Part shown: in pieces, positions 10,601 to 22,483 of the stretch | How positions within the stretch are numbered: position 1 is the first letter of the stretch | Layout of the letters: every line of letters begins with the position of its first letter | Assembly (NCBI GenBank): GCA_029204225.1 | Contig: CM055093.1 | Location: 30,889,777-30,953,776, forward strand | Direction of reading: 5' to 3' | Source: Diphasiastrum complanatum | Lineage: Eukaryota; Streptophyta; Lycopodiopsida; Lycopodiales; Lycopodiaceae | Length of the DNA: 64,000 bases | Translations under genes and position numbers: made by a program | Notes under the pieces: model-generated | Databases searched by the model: none | Told to the model about the DNA's origin: nothing | Seen by the model: only the letters and a program-made list of their open reading frames with translations

Positions 10601-12770
10601 GCAGTTGAACACTTGGATAATTGAATTTCACTTGTAAGAGCACCAACAAGACAGTATCATGTATGTGTATATAACTGATACATGTTAGAGATCTTTAAGA
10701 GACGTGGATATGGAAATATTTTGCTAAAAACCCATATTTTAGTACAGATTATGAAGTCTCCAATGTCCTGTATTCATGGAGATGAAAAGATGAAGGTAAT
10801 GCCTATTCTACTTTAATGCTAACAAGGACAAAACCTTAGCTCACCTACATTTAAGGGTATATAGATGTTTGAGGGTATATATAAGCCTCTAATGTCGATC
10901 GCTCAAGGCTATATAAGCATGAGCCATCATTCTTGAAAAAAACACTTCCAAGAGAATTGAGAGCTATGGCGTAGGTTTGAGAGCCTATCTAACTATGCCT
11001 TGAGGGTGCAACTATGGCATGGGACACAAATGTCGTTGGTATGAGATCAAGCTCAAAGATGGAGGAGGTCCCATGCTTGAGGGGTAGCTCTTGAACGGAG
11101 AGTGATATGGAGTTCTGGAACTCTCATGTTGGATCATGATAGCACATAGGAAAGGAGAACAGGTTGTTTCAAAAACTTAATTTGAACTTTATCAAATTAA
11201 GTTTGAATTAACACCCAACTTATTCACCACAGAAAAGGAAGAGACCAAACCTTGGCTTCCAAAACTTTCCCAAATTTTGAAAAGGCATCCTCCAGGCTCC
11301 TATCATTAATATTCCATGATAGCCCTCCAACAAAGCATCGATACTCTTCAGGAATAGACATGGCAGACTGGCATATACTCTTCCAGAAAACATTAAATGG
11401 CAGCTACCTGAGACACAACAACAGCTCCACTTTAAATTTTGACAAATATTGAATTGGTTTGACAAAAATTGAGTCTCAAATCGAACTTCAAATCTCGAGG
11501 TCGTCATGAGCTGAAACTGAACCAAACTGCTTTACAAACATCCTTTTTCACTCTTACAACTCACAAAGTAAGATGTGGCAAGGAAAACGCAATAAAGAGA
11601 AATTACAGAACCATTTTTCCAAGCATGGAGTCAAATCTCAATATTTCATGCCTAAAGCCTAGTTGAAACCATCAGACCTAAAATACGTAATGCGGGGCAC
11701 AAAAGTAAGTATTTTGGAAAACTCGTTAAGGACTGGGTGCAGCAATGCCGCTGGAACACCCAGCACATAGGCAAGAACTTAAATAGAGCAGCCAAGCAGA
11801 ACAATTGCACTAACATTAAGCATGAAGCGATTAAAAAAACACACATGGCAAGGTCTTGAACGCCCCAGAAGAGCAAGTAACAGCTCAGATCACCGCACAA
11901 TAATATTCAATCAAAGCATTTCAAAAAATAAACAGAAATTTAGACGAGTCATACAGTTGGAAACAGGCGCAACTCAAACTGGCCTGAACCCAATTCAGGA
12001 CGGGTAGATTCACATTGGATCTCAACAAAAGAAGTTAGCAGAAGGTAGGAAGAATATGTATGGCGTGTCACCGGATCATCAGAAACATGATAAGAGAAGG
12101 GAAATTTACAGAAAAACTAAGCCGTAAGCTGTAGAGAAAAGAAATCGTTTGCACACAAATGAGCTAGCTCCTCCTCCTTCCTCCTCTTCTGCTGCTGCTG
12201 CTGCTTTCTTCTTCATCTCGTGTTTTCTCACAAGGTGGTGTAAATGTGTGTTAGTCCAGATCTAACATAATGGACGGTCCAGATGAGACCTACCACCTAG
12301 GACATACAATAAGGCCACATTTTTTCCTTCAAAAATCTATTTTGCTTGCAATTTTCAACCCTCAAAATCTGTGGAGCCCTCATGGAACATATCATTTCAA
12401 AAAGCGGAACTCTCATGAAAGGAAGTTTGAAAATAGAGAGCTCTCATGGATGGAATGTTTAAAAATAGGGAGCACTTCTGAATAAAATCGTAAAATACTA
12501 AGCTCTTTAAAAATTATGTCCGCTAACAACATTCGACACAATTTCGTGTTTTTATCAACACTCAATATGCTCAACAATGTGTGTTTATTGGGACATTGCA
12601 TGAAATAATGGCTATACAAACACACACACACATAAAATAATTGGATTTAAAGAATTTCACTAGTTATCTCAATAGCAAGTCAATTCAAGAAATTGGCAAT
12701 TCTAGACTCATCTGATGGGCTGTGGTTTGAAAGATTCTCGTGGTTTTTAGAGTTGGATGTAAGTGTTCCC
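10600..12770. other. Intergenic, no gene recognised
   Basis: AT-rich, with short spurious open frames only. At 12166-12216 there is a polypyrimidine stretch with (CTG)n that could be an old 5' leader, but no coding region follows. Nothing else is supported. Confidence 0.5.
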
Positions 12771-12774
12771 GCTA

Positions 12775-13035
12775 GTATTTGAGATTTCCAGTGAAGCCAT
12801 TAGAAGCAACAGTGATAGCTTGGTTGGTAGAGAAGGATTTGAAATCGATAGCATATTGTAACCAAGCTGCAAAATATTGTAACATTTGAATAATTTCTTT
12901 AGTAGAGGCAATATCAATCAGCAGTTCACCAACTTTAGATACAATTGGAATAGTGAAAGGATTTGACTCATCAGGGTCAAGTTTAGCACTTTCCACTATG
13001 GGTTTTGGAGAGGTAGCCGGTGGAGTAAAAATCAT
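12775..13035 (-). pseudogene. Capsid/gag-like fragment, N-terminal part
   Basis: A minus-strand frame of 87 codons ends with a block containing ITVASNGFTGNLK before a stop. The tail resembles the conserved capsid block found in caulimovirid and gypsy-like coat/gag proteins, where an aromatic pair usually follows; here the frame stops at about that point. The upstream part is proline-rich. No complete protein is present. Confidence 0.45.
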
Positions 13036-13329
13036 GTTGTATTCATCAAACTTGAATAAAGACTGGTGTTGGTAGACTTGGGATGGAGAGAATGTAGGTA
13101 AAGTCCATTGGTTCTATGCATCAGCTTCTTCAGTACTAAATGTTAGTGAGAGGGCGATACACTTTTCGGAGAGCAAATGCTACCATTGTATTAGATTATA
13201 GTTGGTAGAAAGGAAAGATTGCAAGAACTGTGGAGTGACAATCCTCCTCCTAGATTTATTGAAGCCTTTATATGTTGAGTTTATTGGCAACAAAACCAAT
13301 GAAGCTAAAGAAGTTAAGAAAAAGTCGTC

Positions 13330-13880
13330 AATCAAACTCAACTTTGTGATATTAATAGAATTGCTAAATTTGTGTAATATTGTAAACAACTCATCTATAA
13401 GTTCCAAGGTCAAGATGATAGCTCCATCGAACTTGTTCATAAGTTCCCTAAATTCTTATCTACTATTGTTCTCCAAAAACTATGTGACAAAAAATTAGAT
13501 ATTGAAATAGTTTCTCTAGGTCTCTTACAACAAACCACCTTCCAATGCATCATTGATTATGCATCCTCAAATCTACTTCCAAAACTATTACTAAGGGTAA
13601 TCTCTCCATTTCTTTCTATAAGCAAAACTTTCAAACCTCTGATTTTGGTTGTACACGGCCTTTTCGTTCTCGTTCTTGTTCTCACAAGTCTTCTCATACA
13701 TTTGTTACATCTGTATCTCGTCATCTCCCTTTGAGAACCCGGCAGCCAAAAAAAATTTATCCGAAAAAAAAGCCAGCCAAGAATCCTCAAGCTTGTTCCA
13801 TATGTGAAAAATCTACACGTTGGGCTAAAGAATGCCCTAACAAATCCAAACATAAACATCTTTTGAATATCCAATTTGAA
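13330..13880 (+). pseudogene. Capsid C-terminal region with degenerate zinc knuckle
   Basis: Across two plus-strand frames this reads as a capsid-like segment (FPKFLSTIVLQKL near 13445-13485; LLQQTTFQCIIDYASSNLL near 13525-13575), a basic stretch, and at about 13794-13835 a knuckle CSICEKSTRWAKEC. The histidine expected in CX2CX4HX4C is arginine, so metal binding is probably lost. A frameshift lies between capsid and knuckle parts. The following PNKSK tail is typical of nucleocapsid knuckles. Confidence 0.5.
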
Positions 13881-14040
13881 TAATTCTTTTATTATCAGAT
13901 CCAAGAATCATCTATCTCTAATGATGTTATATCCATATCTCTTTTAGAGTTTGATTTCCAGCTATATCCTTTTAATTTTTTAAATCCTGGTCATACATGT
14001 TCTTTGAATATGCTCTCTCACAAAAAAAAAAAAAGCTCCC

Positions 14041-14298
14041 ATGATTTATGAAGACTATGATGAAGATATTACTACAAACCCTTTTCAAGCTTTTGAAAGA
14101 TGGGTTGCTCAGTCAGCTAACACAAAGCCCTATTATTTTATGATGGATAAAATTTCTCAAAAACAATTCTCTAAACAGCCATCACCATATCCCCATTTAT
14201 TTGGCATCTTATATGGCAAAATCCTTGCCAAATCCATTTATGAGATGAATTTCCCTAATATCTATCCTGTCAAAAATCATCCTCATCACTTCCAGTAA
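14041..14298 (+). pseudogene. Pararetrovirus-like polyprotein segment, unassigned
   Basis: An 85-codon plus-strand frame rich in aromatic residues lies between the knuckle and protease parts. No domain is recognised. Its position suggests it belongs to the same polyprotein. Confidence 0.35.
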
Positions 14299-14399
14299 CA
14301 AAGTCCATTTTGTACTCCTTGTGTGCCCCGATCCCATCTTCGCACTCCATCCTCCAAAACTCTCACTCATGATCTCTTGATTACTGATACAACACAGAA

Positions 14400-14691
14400 A
14401 ATATCTCACATTGCATTATTCTCTACTCATTATCCACTATAAAAACTTACTAAAAGAGTAGATCAATATTTAATCAAAGCTCGTATGGACATTCCTATCT
14501 CCAGCAAAGAAACAAACAACCTTCATACCAATATTGCCATCCAACCCCTTGTCGGTTTCATATCTCAAGTCCAAGCCATCCATCCCTTGAAGCTTTTCCA
14601 TAATCTTCTTCCATTACTCGAAGCATTTACTACTCCCAATATCATTAATATCCATTTTTTCAATAAAACTCGGATGCTTCATATAATCTAG
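14400..14691 (+). pseudogene. Pararetrovirus-like segment, recurs at 31291-31365
   Basis: The plus-strand frame contains KLTKRVDQYLIKA near 14446-14484. Nucleotides 14405-14479 recur at 31291-31365, where the related reading is LTKRANRYIIKV. The conserved reading in two copies supports a once-coding sequence of one element family. Function not recognised. Confidence 0.5.
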
Positions 14692-14879
14692 AAAAATGAA
14701 TTTCTTGTTGAAGTCATTTTTGCAAAAGTCTACTATTGATCTCCATCAAGTTCAGACATTGCCAACCGCAAGAGTACCACATACAGTTGAAAGTTCTACA
14801 AAGTAATCCACTGATGAGCTCAACGATTTCAATCAATTAAATACCATTATTAGAGACTGTTAACAGACTCCAAAGACAA

Positions 14880-15195
14880 GTCTTTTATATTCCACATATC
14901 AATGTCACTTGTTTGATCTCCAAACATCAAAGATTGACTATCCAAGCCATTGATACAGGTGCTACTATATCTTATGCCAATCTCAAAATCTTTCCAAATG
15001 ATGTTGTATATATAGATAAGATACCTATTCAAGTCATTACTGCAACAGCAAGCCTAGTTTATTGCTTCATAGGGCTACAGTTCTTACTAAAATTTGTGGT
15101 TTTCATATATCCATTAATTTCAAAGGACTCTCTCATCATTCGTCAGGTTATTATCATTGGTTATGATGTCTTTGTTGGGAATACACGAAAAAAGG
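14880..15195 (+). pseudogene. Aspartic protease-like fragment
   Basis: The plus-strand frame reads TCLISKHQRLTIQAIDTGAT with the catalytic DTG at about 14953-14961, followed about 60 codons later by a hydrophobic block ending GYDVFVGN, the place of the second protease block. This spacing suits a retroviral-type aspartic protease. The frame stops at 15203 before any RT. Caulimovirid origin is favoured by context; gypsy is the alternative. Confidence 0.5.
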
Positions 15196-16640
15196 ATCGA
15201 TAGATTGGTTATGAGCCGATAATTATGATTCCTCAGTGAATGAAATACAATAAATACAATTACAACAATCAATATCCAACCACAAAAACTGTAGGAAGTG
15301 TAATATCTGATAAAGTAATTAGATTTATTTCCAAGACAATAAAAATACTATACTCATGAAAATCAATAGCATTCAACTATGGACAATGATAATGATAGCA
15401 AAGGATTACTTTCTTGAATCTTGGATCATGATTTGAATAAAATTGAGTACATTCAAACAAGATTGTAGAGGTGCAGTGTGAGCACAAAATAGTATTCAAT
15501 TGAGTACATTCAAACAAGATTGTAGAGGTGCAGTGTGAGCACAAAACAGTATCTTACAATCTTGAGACAATAGTTTAAATGATCTCCGAATTACAATTAC
15601 AGGGATACTCTTACTAGAAATTATTATACATTTATCAATCTAATCGTTCGTATATAATGTACATGACTTGATATATGTGAAAATTGTCAACTAGTTTTCT
15701 AGCTTTCTAGTTAGTTTGGCAACTTAAGCCTATATGAGGCCAAATTAGCAAATAAACTTCACATGGTTTTCTCAAACGTGTGAAAGTAGGGTACATGACC
15801 AATTTGTAAGTTGGGTCCAAATTCACTTGGTCACTTAGTCATGCAAAAGTTCATTTTTAGCTTTACTTGGCAATTTTGGCCATTATGACTAGTTCAAGAC
15901 AAGTTTTGGCTATAAATAGTAGGTACGTCATGGAGAATGTAGAACCTAAGTGGCATTTGTTAGCCGATATTTTTGCAAGGAAAATCGGGCTAATATTGAA
16001 GTCAACTTTAAGGAAACTATAAAAATCGGCATGTAAAGATCGAAAATTAGTGTAAATATTGGCACAAAATTGGAATTGGGTACTACCTCATCCTAAATGC
16101 AGCTAAAGACCATTTCGCAGCCTTAGAAATGGCCGATGAAAATATTTTGCTGCCTTAGAATTGGCCAATTATGGAATTTAAAATAGTTGGTAAAGTCATG
16201 GTAAAATTTCACTATGTACTGAAATAATTTTTACAGATATATAATTGCCCAGTGTATTTTTAGGGAAATTGGTTTGCCTTAGGAGCCCTAGTCATGAATT
16301 CTTGCAAAAAGTTAGTTCAGAAAAAAAAAAATCGTCAAACAAAAAATGTTGCTAAAATATGGGACTGAAAAATGTTGAGATGGTGCCGAAAATTGTGAAA
16401 ACCCTAATGGCAATATATGGGCAAGTTCCGAGCACTAAATAGATAATGCGGCCCAAGCCACTTACCCAACAAAGCAAAAAGCCAACAAAGCGGCCAACCT
16501 GTGCACGTTATCATAGATTACCAAGGAAAGGCCAAGTGTGTGCTAAGAAAAATGGAGGCCACCTACAAACATATAAGAGATACCACCCAAATTTGGACAA
16601 TTAAAAAAACCCGGCGCGTGTATCTATAGAGTACCCGTGT
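15196..16640. other. Intergenic with one tandem duplication and LTR-like start
   Basis: AT-rich. It contains the 57-bp tandem duplication at 15442-15555 and, at about 15678, TGTGAAAATTGTCAAC, the same 16 bp that starts the copia LTR at 31366. Weak similarity to that LTR continues for about 110 bp (shared GGCCAAATT and ACGTGTG). No LTR end or flanking duplication was found. Confidence 0.45.
15442..15555 (+). repeat. 57-bp tandem duplication
   Basis: Two head-to-tail copies starting ATTGAGTACATTC at 15442 and 15499, nearly identical. Confidence 0.92.
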
Positions 16641-16674
16641 GATGAAGCCTTGAAACATCTCACGATACAGTCAT

Positions 16675-16740
16675 ATAAGCGATGCATATGCCCGATCCTC
16701 ACCATCGATAGAGAACGTGTGAGATTGAGATATGACGGAC
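16675..16740 (+). repeat. Fragment of a GA-microsatellite-bearing repeat, copy A start
   Basis: Resembles 19308-19380 (GCGATGCATATGCCCGATCC against GTGATGCATCTGCCCAATCC). In both copies GA-rich sequence follows, and in both the sequence after the GA tract is also related (18020 onward and 19387 onward). Copy A is interrupted by 16743-18019. Confidence 0.65.

Positions 16741-16742
<2 letters not shown>

Positions 16743-16830
<88 letters not shown>
16743..16830 (+). repeat. GA microsatellite
   Basis: Uninterrupted (AG)n, about 88 bp. Confidence 0.98.
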
Positions 16831-16833
<3 letters not shown>

Positions 16834-16914
16834 GTTGTTATGGAGAAAAGACGAATTCTACATTTTCATTGGGCCATGTTTGCCCTAAAAATTTGTGAAC
16901 AGCCACGTGTAGGT

Positions 16915-17673
16915 TTAGCCAGTAATCATCCGATCTTCTCTAAAAAATTCTAAAAAGAGAATGTTTGAGAGAGAGAGAGAGAGAGAGCCGGTCATCTTGT
17001 GTGCAATATGGATGAGTGAGAGCGAGATACAGAGAGAGATTGTGCGTGAGATGGAGAGAGATCTGAGAGAGAGATGGAGATGGCGGCTATAGTGATCAAT
17101 GCGAGTAGACAATATATAAGCATGAAGGGACTCGAGTAGGCTGACGAATCTGTGATGGTGAGTTTTGTCACGCTGCAATGTCGATGCAATCTTGAATCGA
17201 GAGATGAGCTTCAGAATTTCGAAAAACAATGAGAGAGAGAGAGAGAGGTGGGGGTGAGCAAGAGAGAGGAGAGGGATATGTGTTTTGAGAGAGCCAATCT
17301 GAGAGGAGAGGGAGAAGTGAGAGCGCGAGAGGAGCTCTTGAACATCAAAGATATGAATATCTTCAGACATGAACCTCTGGAAATACTCCCTCTCAAACAT
17401 ATGATCTAGATCCAACATGATCTCATCAATGCTTGATCTCGATCTATCACAAAGGTTAGTGAAAACAATGTCATTGGTGGCACCATCATAAATCAAAAGA
17501 TAGATTTCAAACTTTCCATCCAACATGAAGTAGAGTAGGTGAAGATGAGTATCAAACCTTATAAATCTAGCCTTCTTGAGTCCATAAAAAACCTCAATAA
17601 GCTCACCAATGACATCTCCCTTGCCTTGGAGAAATTGCCTCTCGATTTGCTCCATGTAGTCTTCTCCAACCAA
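16915..17673 (-). CDS. Hypothetical reading frame; only the first ~125 codons look protein-like
   Basis: This is the longest plus-microsatellite frame in the region, 252 codons on the minus strand. Residues 1-125 have balanced composition (IGELIEVFYGLKKARFIRF; IDEIMLDLDHMFEREYFQRF), whereas the rest is leucine/serine-rich translation of GA-repeat DNA and should not be believed. I recognise no domain. The first part could be a remnant exon or transposon gene. A piece at 17229-17333 is repeated at 17757-17862, showing local duplication. Function unknown; whether it is expressed is unknown. Confidence 0.25.
   Translation of the reverse strand: MVGEDYMEQIERQFLQGKGDVIGELIEVFYGLKKARFIRFDTHLHLLYFMLDGKFEIYLLIYDGATNDIVFTNLCDRSRSSIDEIMLDLDHMFEREYFQRFMSEDIHIFDVQELLSRSHFSLSSQIGSLKTHIPLLSLAHPHLSLSLSLFFEILKLISRFKIASTLQRDKTHHHRFVSLLESLHAYILSTRIDHYSRHLHLSLRSLSISRTISLCISLSLIHIAHKMTGSLSLSLSNILFLEFFREDRMITG
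17229..17333 (+). repeat. ~100-bp GA-rich direct repeat, copy 1
   Basis: Shares GGTGGGGGTGAGCAAGAGAG, then ATATGTGTTTTGAGAGAG and GAGGAGAGGGAGAAGTGAGAG, with 17757-17862. Confidence 0.85.
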
Positions 17674-17756
17674 CCTTTTGCCATCTCGATCATGAGTGAG
17701 AGAGAGAAGACGAAGGAGATGTCAGGTCGAGAGAAGGTGGAGGTGAGGGGCAGGTG

Positions 17757-17862
17757 AAAGAGAGAGAGAGATGGTGGGGGTGAGCAAGAGAGAGGAGAGA
17801 GAGATATGTGTTTTGAGAGAGTCGAGCTGAGAGGAGAGGGAGAAGTGAGAGCACGAGAGGGA
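17757..17862 (+). repeat. ~100-bp GA-rich direct repeat, copy 2
   Basis: Same-orientation partner of 17229-17333, about 530 bp away, with several substitutions. Confidence 0.85.
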
Positions 17863-17892
17863 CAAGAGAGAGAAGACGAAGGAGATGCCAAG

Positions 17893-18900
<1,008 letters not shown>

Positions 18901-19386
18901 CCATCTTCAGCTGCCTAAAAGAATCACCCATGTGCTAAGGCATTCACACCGAAGGTATTGGATTAAGTATAGATATTCTTGAAGGCTGACAGAGTCATTA
19001 TCGATAGCTAGCTACTTACTTATCCGTAGATAATCGTATAGTTTCTCATTCTTCGAGAGCATGTCCCACCATATACATATTATTAGCAATGGCAATCACT
19101 ATTACTCAAGAGCATATTAGCATATCCAACCACCTTTTTACTACTTCATCTTCCGTAATCACAGCCATCATAATACTAGTCTATCAAAGACAGATCCCAT
19201 CATCCTCTTTATGAGAGAGAGAGAGAGAGAGAGCCCTATAGTAAATAAGTTCCTCCTTCCGGATGAAGTCTGAAACCTCTCGCATCTACTCGATCCTCAC
19301 CAGCATACAAGTGATGCATCTGCCCAATCCTCATCATCGACAAAGAACGCTTGAGCGCATGAGATAGAGTTACGGAGAGAGATATA

Positions 19387-20480
19387 CAAGATTGTCCTTA
19401 GTTCCTCTTGACAAAGCAAGACTGAAGCTTTTTAAAGCCTTTATTCATAATCCAACAAGGTAAAGTACAGCTGAAAAGTAAAATACAGTACTAAAAAGCA
19501 CCATAAAGCATAACCACTTTCAAGGCGTCCAACTGATACCTTCCACCATCCCACACAACAAAACCGCTTTCAAGATGTCCAGCTGATACCTACCACCATC
19601 CCACACAACAAAACCGGTCAAGTTAGTTACGTGAGGAAGACAGGTGTCATGGCTGAACGTTAGTTGTTATTCATGTCCAAAAGAAGTTATACTACTTAAC
19701 AACTTTGAATAGCGATTTAAAACATAGTCCAGTCTTCCCAAACAAACCTTGTTTTTGCGATAGGCCAAGCCGTTATATCATCGTATTAGATCAAGTGCCA
19801 TGCTGATCAGCTTATGGGCAATTGGTCCATATCAGTTTGTTTTTAGTTATAAAAAGAGTATGAAAAGTTTTAATTGTTTTACACTTTGCTTAGCCAAAAG
19901 ACTTGGTGTAGACACGTGTGGTGGTATTAGAGCAAATCCATGCTATGCTAACCCAGGTGACCCTTACAGATCAAGGTGTGTCACGCACTACTGTCTATAC
20001 TCCTGAGCATATCCATGCTTTCTAGTTATATCTCACCAAAAGTCTAAAGTAACACTTAACAAGATAGGATACAGTAGTACCATGATCATTATAGGAATTA
20101 CATAACCACCGTGTTATGAGGACACTGCTTTGGATAAACAAAGTTGGTTATTTAGTAAGTGATTTCCAATGTCTTTACTAGGTATTAGGGTAGATCCATG
20201 TCGTTCTAAGCCTTTCGTAAAAACCGCGTATCTTACGCATTTCCATGTTGTCTAAGACCGTCTTATTGAAGTCCTTACAGTGAATTTTATTGACCAGGGT
20301 TTCTTTGAGAAATAGTTAGTAATAGTGTCTTTTAATTAAGTCATTTTTTTTTTAAGAAAGGAAGATGTATATTGAAGAACCGTAAAAAAGGTTGTTTCAA
20401 AACTACTTATCTCGTTCATGTGTTGTAGCACTCACATCTAAACTGATAATAAGAAGTCATACCTGAATGTTTGTAGACAA
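19387..20480 (+). repeat. Diverged long repeat, copy B
   Basis: Partner of 18020-18900, preceded by a short GA tract (19213-19233) and by sequence related to 16675-16740. It carries its own 50-bp tandem duplication (19516-19615). Confidence 0.65.
19516..19615 (+). repeat. 50-bp tandem duplication
   Basis: Two adjacent copies of a unit with CTTTCAAG...CCACCATCCCACACAACA, a few substitutions apart. Copy A of the long repeat has only one unit. Confidence 0.88.
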
Positions 20481-21004
20481 CGCATCTTGGGAGGCTGCCA
20501 TTGTTGTTTTTTCATAGAGATTTAATTCTTTATATCATAACAACAAGAGAAAAGTCTTTTCAGTCCATAGATATATTTAAACATTATGTAAAAATGTTTA
20601 TACAAAGTGTACGGAGTATGCTAAGTTGCTTGCTTTGTGAAATCTCGGTAGACAGCATACCTTTGTTTGGAGTATGAAGTCGTTTGGTTCTAAAATGAAC
20701 CAAATTGTGAATGATAACAGGTTGTAGTTACCGAACAATGCTACATTATCACATAATGCGATAAGCATTTAGTATCGCATACTAAGCGTAAGTTGATGTT
20801 AGAGAGGATGCAATCATAGATAGTCCAGAGAGTGTATACATTTTCTTAAGAGTTGAGCCAAAAAGCCATCTTCTATCCATTGCTGGATGATAGACGATAT
20901 TTACACACGAAGCTTCTGAGAATAAAAGGTTTTTTTAGCTTGTTGTCCATCGTTGGAAAGCAAGCAAGTTTACTAATAAGTGCATAAAAGTGATTGCTCC
21001 TACT

Positions 21005-21710
21005 GGGTATGGGGACCAAAACCTCTATTCAAAGTCCATTATCGAAAATGGCTTCAAGAAAAGTGGGCCAACATTTCTAGGGACGAGTCGGATTCAGTGG
21101 ATAGCATTCGAAAATCTAGGTCAGATGTAGTCAAAGGTTTGTGAGACTGATATGGATTGGACAGAACTGATGTTGCTCATTTTTTACATCGTTTGCCCAG
21201 AAACATGGTTCGTCTCGGAAATAACGCAATTAGGGCATGGAAAATAGATCAGTTTCTTAGTTTTTCATCCAAGAGTCTAGTTTTTTCAAATGAGGTCGGT
21301 TCTTCTAGTTGTCTGGTCTGGCTAGTGAGTAGGGTCCAGGGGAATTGACAGGAATAGACCGGATGCTGAACGGTAAAGTATGGGACCCAAAACCTCCATT
21401 TGAAGTCCATCATTGAAAAGGGTTTTAGGAAATGTGGGCTGAAATTTTCAAGACGAGTTGGATTCGGTGGATAACATTTGAAAGTCTGAGTGGGACATGA
21501 GACTGATATGAACTAGATGGAACCATTGCTGACCATTTCTAATATCATTTGTCCATAAATAGGGTTTGTCTTTGAAAGAACACAATTAGGAAATGGAAAA
21601 TGGACCACATCGAACAGTCAAGTGAAGAGTCCAGAACTTCCGTTCGAAGTCCAACATTGGAAAGGGCTTCAAAAAAAGAGGGTTGCTCGGTTTTAGAAAC
21701 GTGTTTTGAG
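21005..21710 (+). repeat. Degenerate tandem array, about 2.3 copies
   Basis: Units start near 21008, 21383 and 21625 with GGGACCAAAACCTC / GGGACCCAAAACCTCC / GAGTCCAGAACTTCC followed by AAGTCCA-CATTG-AAA-GGCTTCA. Spacing falls from about 375 to about 245 bp. A short open frame (21157-21348) in the first unit is not conserved in the second, so it is not supported as coding. Confidence 0.7.
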
Positions 21711-22104
21711 CTTGAAGAAGGAAGCTAGAATATTTTGCGAACTATTCAAGATAGTTTTGTGACATCTGAGGCTTGAACAAGAATCAGAAAAAAGTTTTGT
21801 GACAATATTATGTTCGTGAATTTTTTGAGCTTCAACAAGAAAGCCACGAGCTTCCACAAGACATTGTTTCGCAAATCTTTCGTGACTCTTTCGAGTTGGT
21901 CACGAATAGAAAAGTTTCGAGTTCGCGTCCGTTTCTTTCTCATCCTTTGTCAAGTAAACTACGTGCTTTGTTGGTAGAATCAAGATCTATCTGATCAATT
22001 GTTCTATAGAGGAACATTCTAATGTGAAGTGATCTTAGATCTACATCTAAACATCGAGATTTGACAAGCTAGTGAAGGTAGTCTTGTGATTCACTAAGTG
22101 TGCT

Positions 22105-22266
22105 CTTTCATTCACCTCTAAAGCTTGTATTTATCACTTGCTGGAGTTTATAAGCTTTTAGAAGTGTGGTTTACATGTGGTTTTATAGGTTGCATCAATA
22201 TCTTAGTGTGTTGATCAAGTTTCTAGTCTTGTGTATTTTCTAAGAATACAAAGTAACTCTTCACAC
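22105..22266 (+). repeat. Probable partial LTR (3' part) of copia element 1
   Basis: Matches 31970-32156 (starting CTTTCATTCACCTC, ending AACTCTTCACA) except for an extra ~28 bp in the latter. The shared end ..TTCACA fits an LTR terminus, since 31366-32156 begins TGTGAA. The left part of this copy is missing, and no clear primer-binding site follows at 22267. Confidence 0.55.
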
Positions 22267-22483
22267 CATAACTTGATTTGGTCATTTGCTAGAAAGTTCG
22301 AGAGCTTAAGAAAGAGTGTGTTCAGGTTGGTTTGAGTTTGTAATCCATTCTTAGTGGGTGCAAACTGTTGCATGTGTCTCAATCTTCCTTTCTATGCTTG
22401 GAAACCAACCAAGCTCAAGATAGAAGTGTTTTAGGTTCCTAGATCTTCTAAGATCTCCTTAACCATCATTTGTTGAGAGTAAA

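Larger units (their letters stand above)
12775..15190. mobile_element. Endogenous pararetrovirus-like relic (capsid to protease), rearranged
   Basis: A decayed block with capsid/gag-like coding on the minus strand (12775-13035), and zinc-knuckle and protease-like coding on the plus strand (about 13330-15190). The order capsid, Cys-rich knuckle, aspartic protease is that of Caulimoviridae and some Ty3/gypsy elements. The motifs GFTGNLK, AKECPN and IDTGAT look closer to caulimovirids, but no movement protein and no RT are seen, so a gypsy origin is not excluded. The opposite orientation of the first piece implies an inversion or two insertions. Stops and frameshifts throughout mean it cannot make the original proteins. 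Confidence 0.5.

Noticed and set aside
11220-12007. Several short frames on both strands
   Set aside because: Overlapping, short, unmatched; no support for any.
15678-15790. Second copia LTR starting TGTGAAAATTGTCAAC
   Set aside because: Only about 110 bp resemble the LTR at 31366; no end and no duplication, so left as a note.
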